Positions 22,656 to 34,400 of a DNA stretch of 64,000 bases are shown here, one piece after another (the first letter of the stretch is position 1; the number at the start of each line of letters is the position of its first letter). The stretch comes from Paulownia fortunei (Eukaryota > Streptophyta > Magnoliopsida > Lamiales > Paulowniaceae): NCBI GenBank assembly GCA_019321725.1, contig CM033107.1:27324157-27388156 (forward strand), given 5' to 3'. The notes beneath the pieces are model-generated. The model ran no database searches, was not told the origin of the DNA, and worked only from the letters and a program-made list of their open reading frames with translations. A program made the translations under genes and the position numbers.

Positions 22656-24428
22656 AGGAGTAATGTGGATAAAGATTTTAAAATGGTGCAGTAGAAGAAA
22701 AAATACTTTTATTGAAAGGCGATGTCATGAGTTTACAAAACTTGACCCAAATAAGAATGCCATAAATAAAAATTAGAAGAAGAACTCAAACAAAAGAAAT
22801 ATAAATCAAAACTAGAAGTTGTAATATCCAGTATTTTTAATAAAATCTAAAAATATGATAAACACTAGGTAGAATTAAATGAGACTTAACAATAGAATCA
22901 ACGTCTGTTAAGGGAATAGAATGTCATTAGAGTTATGACCGACAAATAATTAATAGAGACAAGTAAATAAAAGATGAAGAGTTAATGGGAAGCTTTGGAG
23001 TCTAAGACAAAAATAGAAGAAGACAAACCTAAAGCAAACATAGATTAATCAAGACAAATACACCAATATTTGATGAAAGAAGCCAGTACCATTAAACCCT
23101 ACGGAATTATTCCATCAACTCAAGTTGATCTGCAAATAAATCAATATGTTATGCATAAATAGATTTGTTATAGTTTTGAGTCGATGTTATATTATATATA
23201 TACATATATATATAATACATATAAATATAGATAAAATCTCATACTAGTATAAAAAAAATTTATAAAAAAAACAAAGATCTAACAACTAAAATTACTATAT
23301 ATACTTTTTTCATGACATAGGATTTTAGATATTTAACAAAAAGATGAACTAAGAGACACAATATGAAGATATAGAGGAGTTCATGATAGGATTGAGAGAA
23401 AGAATTTAAAAATTAATGTTGGCAAATAATGTATTATTGTGTTGGTTTAAGTTTCATTAGATAACAATAGGTTTGGGTTAAACCACAAACGAATATGAAG
23501 GTGAATTTTGGATTTTAGTTTTTAGACCGACACAAACTTGATTGTAAATATTTTTTATTTATTATGTATTTATTTATATGATGTAAATACATATATATGA
23601 AAAAATGTGAAATATAAATGTAATATTCTTATACATTAAAATAATTATATAAAATTAAAATATAATTAAATATATAAAAGTAAAAAAATATTTAATTTTT
23701 AAATATTTAGACATATATATAAATTTATAAATAATTAATTATTTATTAATAATATTATTTTCTTACTTTAAAAAATTATAATGATATTATTTTTTAAAAA
23801 ATACTTTTTAATATTGTAAAAGTTATAAAACAAACCTCACGACTCTTAGGTCCAATCCACTAATTTCAATGTTTGAATCAAATTTAAATCTGATTTTAAA
23901 TATGATAAGTCAATTATCAAGTTTTAACAAATCCATCTCACACCTCAAATTTCGTGTTCATCCCTAACTTTTATCAAACATTTTTGTTAAGATTTGGAGA
24001 ACAATTTCATTAAAAATAAATATAAAACACCCTTTGGAGGGGAAGAATGGATTGTTAAAAATGATTAAAACCATTGGCTGATGAGAGGAGGAAAAGATGA
24101 CACATCTTATATTTTTGAAAATGGAAGCAAATTCTCGGATATCATGCAAGATTTCAAACAAGCATGGGCACAGATTCCAGAAATTGAAATGAAGAAACTA
24201 TAATATCCACGTCAATTTGACTATAAACATCTCCCCAGATTGCAAATTTGATTCGTAACAAACATCACCAAACACAAAAGCATTTTCCTTACATCAACAA
24301 TCAACAAGCTTGCAATCACCATTATGATACGGTCAAGTATAAGGCAGCCAATGCACCCCAGCCTCCAAGAAGTGAAAGGCAGGCAGGTACGTTAACACAG
24401 CATACATACATCATACAGGCAATTTTTC
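22656..24428. other. AT-rich intergenic DNA, no gene seen
   Basis: A (TA)-rich microsatellite lies at 23192-23225. Between about 23440 and 23960 there is a very AT-rich core (23530-23820) flanked by less AT-rich ends containing gtttgggttaaacc and ggtccaatccac, again reminiscent of an old non-autonomous element but without demonstrable ends. The 3' UTR of the minus-strand kinase gene lies at the right-hand side. Confidence 0.4.
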
Positions 24429-27400
24429 TCATCTAACACGGCATGCTGCAGGGCCACCTGGGGAGCAATTAGGATTGGAAGACCGACAACCAACACCAGT
24501 TCCAACAGCCCCAGCAAACCTACGATGCATTCGGTAATCTGGAATCCTTCCTGTGACAAATGCACTGCCACTACATAGAAGAGTAGGGGTTGAAGATGAC
24601 GACGAAGAGACTTCATTACCATCACTGCATTGTAAAGGTTCCAAAGTCTCAACCACATCACTCATTAAGGGTCTAGCTTTTGGGTTTTGGCTCAGACAAT
24701 AGTATGCCAAACTGCAAGCTTTCTGAGCTGCCCTTAGCGAGTACTGATTCTCTAATCTAGGGTCTATGATTTGCAGCATTTTTCTCTTGTCATTTAGCTT
24801 TGGCCTGGCCCAATCTACCAGACTTTGTTCCTTGCTTGGCCTCGTCTTGTCCACGGACTTCCTTCCCGTCAACAGCTCCAGAAGAACTACTCCGAAGCTG
24901 TAGACATCACTCCTGGCAGTAAGGTGCCCTGTTGAGCACATATATACATTCAACTCAATCATACTTCCTTTCATGGTATAAAGAAAACCGCAAATGTGAA
25001 AAAGCTAAATCTACTTAGATGAGTAATATTGCAAAAAGGGGTGGCCAATTTTACAGAGGTGTAGCAGAAACAGCCTTTTACACCTATCCTGGTACCTAAA
25101 TATCCCAGATTAAATTTTCAATATATAAACACAAAGCAGCTGCCGGGTTGATGATTTCAGGGAAAGGAAATCATTTTTTAACAGAGATGAGCTATTATAA
25201 AACACAATTTTCTCTTATTAGTATAACCTGTGGTTTAATATTTAAAAAGAATGCTAACTTGAAAAAGTGATGCTGGCGTGAAGTGTGAATCTAATCAAGG
25301 TACTAATGAAAAGAAAAGAAAAAATTGATATTCAAGAATTTCTCTATTTTCTTTTCCATGTATGAGTTAGTGAGTCATATCTCATACCTGACAACATTTT
25401 GTTTGATTATTAGCGATCACAACAATTGAGCAAGAATGTAAATTAGGCCATAGAATAAATTGCTTTTCTTTTTCAAAATCATAGTGTTGAAATGCATATG
25501 TTCTTACATTTTATATTGCTCATCTCACACACATACCAATACAAATATTACAAGGGCATAATCTACAAAGTAAATCCAATTAAGAGATGTAGCTAAACAG
25601 GAAATGCATTTATTACTGAAGCAAAGGGATTCGCACAACATAAGTGCAAAGTGACACATACAGAAATAAAAAAAATGACCAATTACATACTTCCACATTA
25701 GAAGAGAATTGTACTTAGAATGAATAGAAGGGAGAAAAACAAACTAAATGCAAGCTAAATGTCTGCAAGAGATTCAAGTAATTCTTGAAACATATAGAGT
25801 TTTAGAAGACTTCCAACTTAAGGACTATTCTGTAAGATTGAACGGTGCAAAAGAATATCTCACTTTCATAACAGTGCAAGGACTTGTTTATATAAATAGC
25901 CATCAGGAAATTGTCCACTTCTATAGGTATTATCCTGAGAATTTCCGCATCAATGTAACTAATGCTATGCTCTTACTTAATGCCATTCTCTTGCAATAGT
26001 AAAAAGATCATGCACAGATCAAGCAAGCTTATACATGCAAGTGTGTGCTTTAATTGGGGGTTCTCTTGCATTAGTAAAAAGATCATGCACGGATCAAGCA
26101 AGCCGTCTCTTTATGCATGCAAGTGTGTGCTTTAATTGTGGGTTTTGGGTGGGTGGGGGTGGGGTGGGTTGGGGGTGGGGTGGGGTGGAAGGGTCCCAAG
26201 GCTAGGAAGATTTGTCCATCAGTTGAGGAACCACTTTACTTGATATGGTTTCAAATCTGAAGCACTAGTTGGGGGATTTCTTGTGATACTCATTAGTCTA
26301 GGCCACTGAATTCCCAGAAATATGAATCTTACGATTTTGACTCTTAAAAAAGATTTAGACTTATTATTGAGTAATAAAAAAATAAAAGTCAAAATTCATG
26401 ACATAATTTTTAAGATGAGCATAATTCATTTATGCTATAAATTACTTCAGCTATGTTATCTTTGTAGACAATAAATTCTGAAGGGTGTCTCTGGAATGAG
26501 AAGAGAAGAGAACTAAGGAAAACAGAAATCTACCATTACTGCCCTAAATAACAGTCAATAAATCGAGTCTTCTGACTCTTCATATTGAGATAAGATGGCA
26601 TTCCAAACATGCATATCCCACATCTTTCTCAATCCACTAAGTTCCAGTAGGTGGGGATCTACTTCACAACCTACTGAGACATATAAGAAGATACTTTGGT
26701 CCGAGGCAATACACCAGATTTTAAGTCGTACCAGTCATGACATATTCAGGGGCAGCGTAACCATAGGTACCCATAACTCGAGTTGATACATGGGTCTCAT
26801 CACCTTGCGGCCCTGCTTTTGCAAGCCCAAAATCAGAGAGCTTGGCCATATAATCCTGTAACAAAGAGAATTTGCACAAAGTATAAGATGCAAAAATACC
26901 TCCGCTCAAAAAACAGATTCAAAATCATAGTGATGAGATATAAGACTCTGCTAATGATAAGATCAAGTAATTGCATAATTATTGACTTTCAAGCAAAACC
27001 CCCAAAGAAATAGGTCACAATATGATTGACACCCCCTCCCCCCCACAAAAAAAAAAAAAAAAAAAACCCCGAGAAGTGATGCTGTCACTTACTGAGTCCA
27101 GCAGAATATTAGAGGTTTTGAAGTCCCGGTAGATAACAGGCCGCTCAGCATTATGAAGGAAAGCAAGCCCTTTAGCTGCCCCAAGAGCAATCATCATCCT
27201 TGTTGACCAAGATAAGGGAATAGTTGCTTCTGGATGCCTCGGAAAATTCCAGGTTAATTGTAGTCAGCAAAAGATTAAAAAAAAAAAAATTATGTTGATT
27301 GCCACACAGCAGCCATTGAACGTGCGCGATAACAATTATACTCATCATCAAGAAGTGAAGAAAGATATATGCAAATGTAAATATCATCAGTAAGTATTCA

Positions 27401-29175
27401 ATCAGGACAGAAAATAATCCTGTTTAAACAGAGAGGATGAAGAGAACTTAACACAACCAAAACAAATAATCAAGTAGAAAAGTCTAGCAGATGTGATAAT
27501 GAGCCACCACACTCTCTCATTCAAATAATGATTTAGTTCAGAGTTATTACAGGTAGATGCCAAGCATAAAAGTTTTGCTCCCTAATCTTCATATATGATT
27601 GTATTCAGACCCATGAATGCATTAATCACATTTCAACTTCCCTCTAATCTGTGATCACTAGTCAAAAAGCACAACTTGGTTTGCAGGAGCTTGATCCAGA
27701 TTTAAGAAATCAAGCAGGTTTACCAGTGGTTTCATTAGTTTAGTCAGCTGTGTCACAATTGTAATGAACACAATGAGATTATGTAATTATGCATGCCTAT
27801 CATAAAGATGCACTCTTAAAGTTGGCCAAACACTCCCACCTAAAAACTTGCATAAAGTCTTAACTTAGGAAGCATCTGATATTCACAATAGATTAGACGG
27901 GACAGTCTTTCTATGAGGACAAATTTACATCAAATTTTTTTCCTTTGAACTCGCTTCTAGACGGATATTGTTTCACTGCACTATAGCCAATAGACCTAGA
28001 AATTCAACCACAATCGTATAATGAGTGAAATCTAGTAGCAGCAACAACAACAAAAGCATTATTTGGAAAGATATAGAACATACTTCGAAACAGGTGATTC
28101 TCAAGGCTTCCTCGGAACATGAATTCATAAACAAGTAACCTGTGATCATCCTCACAGCAATATCCAATCAACTTCACTAAATTAGGATGCCTGAGCTGCC
28201 CGAGGAAGTTCACCTCAGTCTGAAACAGTTAGCTTACGAATTCAGCAAAATAGTTTAGTCGTGTTCATAAGGCCAGTAGATATAATACGGGATAGACAGG
28301 ACAGAGGGGCAAACAGTTAAAAATAAGGAGCCCGAAAGAGGACATAGAAAACTCACTAGCCATTCACGGTGGCCTTGAAGGCCTTCCTTGTTAAGCACCT
28401 TGACAGCAACAGGGAGAGATTTGAGTCCGACCCTAACATTCTCATCAATGTAACCTTTGTAGACTGTTCCAAAACCACCCTCTCCAAGAATGTAGTCAGA
28501 ACGGAAGCTCTTGGTGATGGTCTCGAGCTCAAAGAGAGTGAAAGCAATGACGTGGGTGTAGAGCAGGGCGTTTTTACGGAAGTCCTCAAAGTTGCGGGGC
28601 GTTGAAGGATCGCTCAGATCTGATGTGGTGCGACTGTGCTTCTTATCTGTAGCTGGATTCCTAGTGGGTAATGACAACACATGGAGCTGCTGCTGAACTG
28701 CTCATTGTTTTCTATTTTAATACTTCTCCAGGAATTAAATCATAATATATTAAATCTTAGTTGACATAAAGCCCTAGCTAATTTATGAACAAGCGCAAAA
28801 GATAATAAAAACCCTAACTGCCATCTCCTCTATTCAGGTTGACGGGATGAGCTTCAATTACCGAATGTTTACGGGCAACAATTCCCCAATGTGTAGGAAA
28901 ATACCAATTTTACGGTATTATTGTTTTCTCGGAGTCAAATTTAAAGAAAAAAGAACTCAAAACAAGAAGCTGCTGAGAGGAGAATATAGAGAAACAAATA
29001 AATCAGCGTAATTGCAGAAACAACATGACTAGTGATTGAGAATGAATTGACCAAAACCTAGATCTGGTTGGCGGAAGAGAGAAATGTAGGTTAGTAAAAT
29101 AGATAAAATTGAACCTTGATGTTGATGAGCAGTAGAGACGACGGCTGACTCTTCCCTAGTGCCGCAATTGCCCAT
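24429..29175 (-). CDS. PBL8: PBL8-like receptor-like cytoplasmic kinase (RLCK VII), 6 coding exons
   Basis: Coding exons on the minus strand: 29175-29115, 28697-28357, 28219-28084, 27229-27093, 26855-26732, 24928-24429. They sum to 1299 nt and 432 residues in frame. The protein starts MGNC, a myristoylation (G2) plus palmitoylation (C4) signal, so it should sit on the inner plasma membrane. Kinase landmarks: GEGGFG 92-97, VAVK with K120, E136 in helix C, YRDFKTSN with D215, DFG 233-235, activation loop [18 protein letters not shown] 246-263, [17 protein letters not shown]. The YRD in place of HRD and the [20 protein letters not shown] context are typical of PBS1-like kinases acting downstream of surface receptors; from memory the closest Arabidopsis protein is PBL8 (At5g01020). 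The C-terminal about 50 residues are Ser- then Gly/Pro-rich. Introns are GT-AG; the last is 1.8 kb. Confidence 0.93.
25986..26141. repeat. 75-bp tandem duplication in kinase intron 5
   Basis: Copies at 25986-26060 and 26061-26141 share ttctcttgca, agtaaaaagatcatgcac, gatcaagcaagc and catgcaagtgtgtgctttaa, with a 6-bp length difference in the middle. They directly precede a G-rich run. Confidence 0.85.
26147..26193 (+). other. G-rich run, potential G-quadruplex
   Basis: About 47 bases containing nine or more runs of three to five G separated by single T or short spacers (gggtgggtgggggtgggg and so on). This meets the usual pattern for an intramolecular G-quadruplex. It lies on the strand complementary to the kinase mRNA, in the last intron, so the transcript itself would be C-rich here. 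Confidence 0.75.
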
Positions 29176-31449
29176 CTTCTCTGTTAGGCAGAAGAGCTCC
29201 TCCGGGATTTCGTCTCATTCTTCGCCGCCCGCCAGCCTTTCCTTTCTTCTCTCTCACAATTCTATTCACTCGTCTCTTGTGCTCCACCCTGTACGACTTT
29301 TCTTCATTATTAACTCTTTCTTTTTGAAAATTATTTTAAATAAAGAATTACTCTTAGTTTGTGCGCACTCACACGTATACCATGACAGTTGTTACTAAAT
29401 TGAGAATGTGAGGATAATTGTCATAATATGAACCACAATTATAGATGGGTGTGCTCTACTATACAATTATTTTCCATTCAAATTCTTGAAAATATAGTGT
29501 CACTTACATAAGTTTTTATTAAGGCAAAATAAGAAAGAAAATAAAACTCTTAACACATTCTCTTTATTCACAAGGACATGATATTTATATATAATTGATG
29601 TGCAGAAAAATCAACTTATTATAAAAGTTTAATAGGAATTGTTCCCATTTAATGTGCTCAAGGCCATATGAAACACCCAAGTGAAGTGGATAACTGCATT
29701 GTTGCATATTCATTAAATTATGTGAAATTACTTGAAATTTGTGAGTCATTGTGCAAAAGATGTTATATGACTCTCTGTGAATCATGAGGCTTATTCTTTG
29801 AATCTATTATACACTTTGAAAGAAATATAAGAATATTTATATATAATATAATGTGCTGTGTGGAGTCCTGTAGTGTATGAGAATTGATTGGGCTTTATAG
29901 CTTATTTTTCTTATTATTTTCCTCATCAAGATAGTAGAAAGTTATCATTCAGATATTTATTGGGTTTCTTGTGCAACATCTTCAACTGTATTGTTACTTT
30001 TGTGATAGTGTTGATATATTTTTTCACTTGGTATATATGTGATGTATTTGAGCTTATTTGCTTGATGTATTTGATACATTGGAGATTGTCGATCATAAGT
30101 TATATTTTTTATGCCCCTTTGGTTAGTAGATTCAATGATTGCTTATCAACCGACTTTATATATGCAGCATTAACAAGATTTTTCCATTCATGGACACATT
30201 AAATATAGGACCTTCAACACAAGGCCACAACTCTACCAGCGTATCATACAATTAGTGTTACTCAAGTATGGTTCGAAATCAAATTGCGATCAATGAGTAT
30301 TTGTATAATTAGTGTTTTAAGATTTTTTTTCTTTTATTCAAGGATTAGCAAACTATTTAATTTTATTTGATGAGTGGGTTTTATACCTACAATTAAATAT
30401 TATTTACTTAAATATCTAGTTAGTTTTACGTGCTTTTTATTTTTACGTAAAAACAAACGCTTGGAACAAGAAGAAAGTTTCAGACATGATTTGGCGGTGT
30501 GAAGCACCAAAAAAAAGAAAAGAAAATGAGCTTGTAGGAGCCCGTAACCAAATAATAGTTGCTGCAAGACCTGAGAGTAGAATGTCTAGGCCATCAAGAA
30601 CCCGCAGCTAGGCTCCCGATGAAAATTTTCTCCTATGAAGATTTACCAATCCTATTCTACCCAAACTATTACAACGCATAACAAAATGGAGAACTTTGAC
30701 GTTTTTGAAGAGGAGAAAACTCTAATGATCGCACTTCGAACTCAGGGACCGTGACAATTGCTACAGGTTCTTAGGAACATCCCAAAAGCCTGCAAAGTTA
30801 ATTCAATATTTTTAATGTAATTCAACATTTAACATTAGTATAAAGCATCTACACTTCCAAATAATTATGATCAATATAAATCTATCAAAAAAATAAATTA
30901 AGAATTTTTTCAACAATCCACTTGATTAATTAAAAATAAATCATGTAAACATCCCCAAATATATGCAAAGTTATGTCTGAAATCAACCACTGAATCACAC
31001 AGAGACAACATATCCTCAATAATAAAATTCATCATATCCAATAATTCTAAAATAATTAAATAAAAAGTTCGAACTACTCCAATAAACTTCCTTGAATTCC
31101 AAAAGTTATTTCCTAAGCTACTAAATCTCGATATCTAAAAAATATTAGGAAAAAATCATGAACTAGACGACCCAATAAATAACCTAACACTCAACTAGTT
31201 GGATCAAAAAGATAGAAAAGTAGTAATATATTTTTAAATCAATGAAAAATATTTGACTTATCACTCAAACTCCAAAAGAAAAAAACCAACAATTCACTAT
31301 TATAAAATAATAAGTTAAAAGACAACATACAGTTAAGAAAATCAATCAATTTCCATAATAAAATCCACCATGCAAAACCAAACATATAAGACAACCATGG
31401 TAAGGGACATGTTTAAACCCCCCCTATCTTAGGTCCTGATACCTATTTG
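29176..31449. other. Upstream region of the kinase gene and intergenic DNA
   Basis: 29176-29300 is C/T-rich on the + strand and probably holds the kinase 5' UTR. The + open frames at 29159-29398 and 29888-30202 (the latter rich in F, I, Y) have no family features. 30450-30790 is less AT-rich but I recognise nothing. 30800-31449 is AT-rich and leads into the satellite; a gatacctattt word at 31439 resembles a satellite landmark and may be a remnant of the first monomer. Confidence 0.4.
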
Positions 31450-34400
31450 ATACTAAAAATTGAAAAAGCGACTCACAATTTTGGTACCTATTTCTTCTTT
31501 CAGATTAAATTTATATTTTAAATGATTTTTTTTAAAAGTTTTCCTTCTAAAAAAATTATTTATATTTATTAAATTAAAAGCATATGCTGTAACACAAGAA
31601 CAAGTATAAGGAAAAATGCTTTACAACTATTAATGTATTCAAATTATAGTTTAACTTAATTATTTTTTCTTTTTACAGTATAATTTTAAAGAAAACTTAC
31701 ATTATTTTTTCTATGAGAGAAACAATATATTTTCTCCTTTTATTTTTAATTATGACTAAAAATTGAAAAAAAGACTCAAAATGTTGGTATTTATTTCTTC
31801 TTTCATATTAAATTTTTATTTTAAATGAGTTTTTTAAAAGTTTTTGTTTTAAAAAAAATTATATTTATTGAATTAAAAGCATATGCTATAAAACAAGAGT
31901 TAGAATGACGAAAAATACTTTATTACTATTAAAGTTAAATAAGATTAAAAATTAAAAAACTTGATACCCATTTCTCGATTACGTATTCAAATTATAGTTT
32001 GACTGAATTGTTTTTTTCTCTTTCCAGTATAATTTCAAAGAAAACTTACATTATTTTCTGTGACAGAAATAATATTTTCTTACTTTTATTTTTAATTCTG
32101 ACTAAAAATTGAAAAAAACGATTTAAAATATTGGTACCTATTTCCTCTTTTAAATTAAAATTTTATTTTAAATGATTTTTTTTAAAAGTTTTCGTTCTAA
32201 AAGAATTATTTATATTTGTTAAATTAAAAGCATATGTTGTAACACAAGAGTTAGAATGAGGAAAAATACTTACAAATATTAACGTTAAATAAGATTAAAA
32301 ATTTAAAATTTGATACATATTTCTCAATTACATATTCAAATTACAGTTAACTGGATTGTTTTTTCACTTTACAGTATAATTTCATTGAAAACTTACTTTA
32401 TTTTCTATGAGAGAAACAATATATTTTCTATTTTTATTTTTAATTATGACTACAAATTGAAAAAGCGACTCCGAATGTTGGTATCAATTTCCTCTTTCAT
32501 ATTAAATTTATATTTTAAATGATTTTTTTTAAAAGTTTTCCTTCTAAAAAATTTATTTATATTTATTAAATTAAAAGCATATGTTGTAACAGAAGAGTTA
32601 GAATAAGGAAAAATACTTTACTATTATTAATGTTAAATAAGATTTAAAATTTGAAAGCTTGATATCCATTTTTCGATTACGTTTTCAAATTATAGTTTAC
32701 CTGGATTGTTTTTTCTTTTTACAGTATTATTTCATATAAAACTTACATTATTTTCTATGAGGTAAACAATATATTTCCTACTTTTATTTTTAATTATGAC
32801 TAAAAATTGAAAAAACGACTCAGAATGTTGGTACATATTTCTTGGTTTTATATTAAATTTTTATTTTAAATAATTTTTTTTAAAAGTTTTCATTCTAAAA
32901 CAATTATTTATATTTATTAAATTAAAATCATATGCTGTAACACAAGTGTTAGAATGATTAAAAATACTTTTGCTACTATTAAATTTAAATAAGATTAAAA
33001 AATTGAAAACTTGATACCCATTTTTTGATTATGTATTCAAATTATAATTTAGCTGGATTGTTTTTTCTCTTTCTAGTATAATTTCAAAGAAAATTTATAT
33101 TATTTTTAATGATAGAAACATATATTTCTTACTTTTATTTTTAATTTTGACTAAAATTAGAAAAACGACTCAAAATATTGGTACCTATTTCTTGCTTCAT
33201 TTTAAAATTTTATTTTAAATGATTTTTTTTAAAAGTTTTGCTTCTAAAAAATTTATTTATATTTATTAAATTAAAAGCATATGTTGTAACACAAGAGTTA
33301 GAATGAGGGAAAACATTTACTACTATTAATGTTAAATAAGATTAAAAATTTAAAAACTTGATACCTATTTCTCGATTACGTATTCAAATTATAGTTTAAC
33401 TGGATTGTTTTTTCTATATACAGTATAATTTTAAAGAAAACTTATATTATTTTTTGTGAGAGAAACAATATATTTCCTACTTTTATTTTTAATTCTAACT
33501 AAAAATTGAAAAAATGACCCAGAATGTTGATACTTATTCTTGCTTTCATATTAAATTTTTATTTTAAATGATTTTTTTTAAAAGTTTTCATTATAAAAAA
33601 ATTATTTATTTTAAATGATTTTTTTAAAAGTTTTCATTATAAAAAAATTATTTATTTTTATTTAATTAAAAGCCTAAGCTGTAATAGAGGAGTTAGAATG
33701 AGAAAAAAATACTTTACTACTATTAATGTTAAATAAGATTAAAACATGATACCTATTTCTCGATTACATTTTCAAATTATAGTTTAAATGGATTGTTTTG
33801 TCTATATACAGTATAATTTCAAAATAACTTACATTATTTTATGTGAGAGACAATATATTTCCTACTTTTATTTTTAATTATGACTAAAAATTGAGAAAGC
33901 GATTCCAAATATTGGTACCTATTTCTTGGTTTCTTATTAAAATTTTATTTTAATTGATTTTATTTTTTTTAAAGTTTACATTTTAAACAAATATTTTTTC
34001 TAATAAATTAAAAGCGTACACTATAACAATGAGTTAGAATGAGAAAAAAATTATTTCCTACTATTAAGGTTAAATAATATTAAAAATTTAAAAACTTGAA
34101 ACCCGTTTCTCTCCTACGTATTCATACTGTAGTTTAACAGGATTGTTTATTCTTTTTACTGTATAAATTCAAGGAAAGCTTAAATTATTTTCAATGAGAG
34201 ACACCATATATTTCCTACTTTTATTTTTAATTATGGCTAAAAATTGAAAAAGCAACTCCGAATGTTGTTATCTATTTCGGGCTTTTTTATTAAAATTTTA
34301 TTTTAATTGATTTTTTTTCATTTTTAAAGTTTACATTTTAAAAAATTCATGTTTTTCTAATAAATTAAAATTGTATGCTATAACATAAGAGTTAGAATTA

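Noticed and set aside
25748..25999. 83-codon plus-strand open frame inside the kinase intron
   Set aside because: No family resemblance, no promoter or splice support, antisense to an intron; likely chance in AT-rich DNA.
29888..30202. 104-codon plus-strand open frame upstream of the kinase
   Set aside because: F/I/Y-rich translation typical of AT-rich non-coding DNA; could suggest membrane helices but has no conserved motif.
30450..30790. More balanced stretch as an RNA gene or exon
   Set aside because: No cloverleaf, no box motifs, no sustained open frame and no recognisable protein in any frame.
32310..32522. 70-codon open frame as a gene
   Set aside because: Satellite sequence in a degenerate monomer; F/I/N-rich translation with no features.
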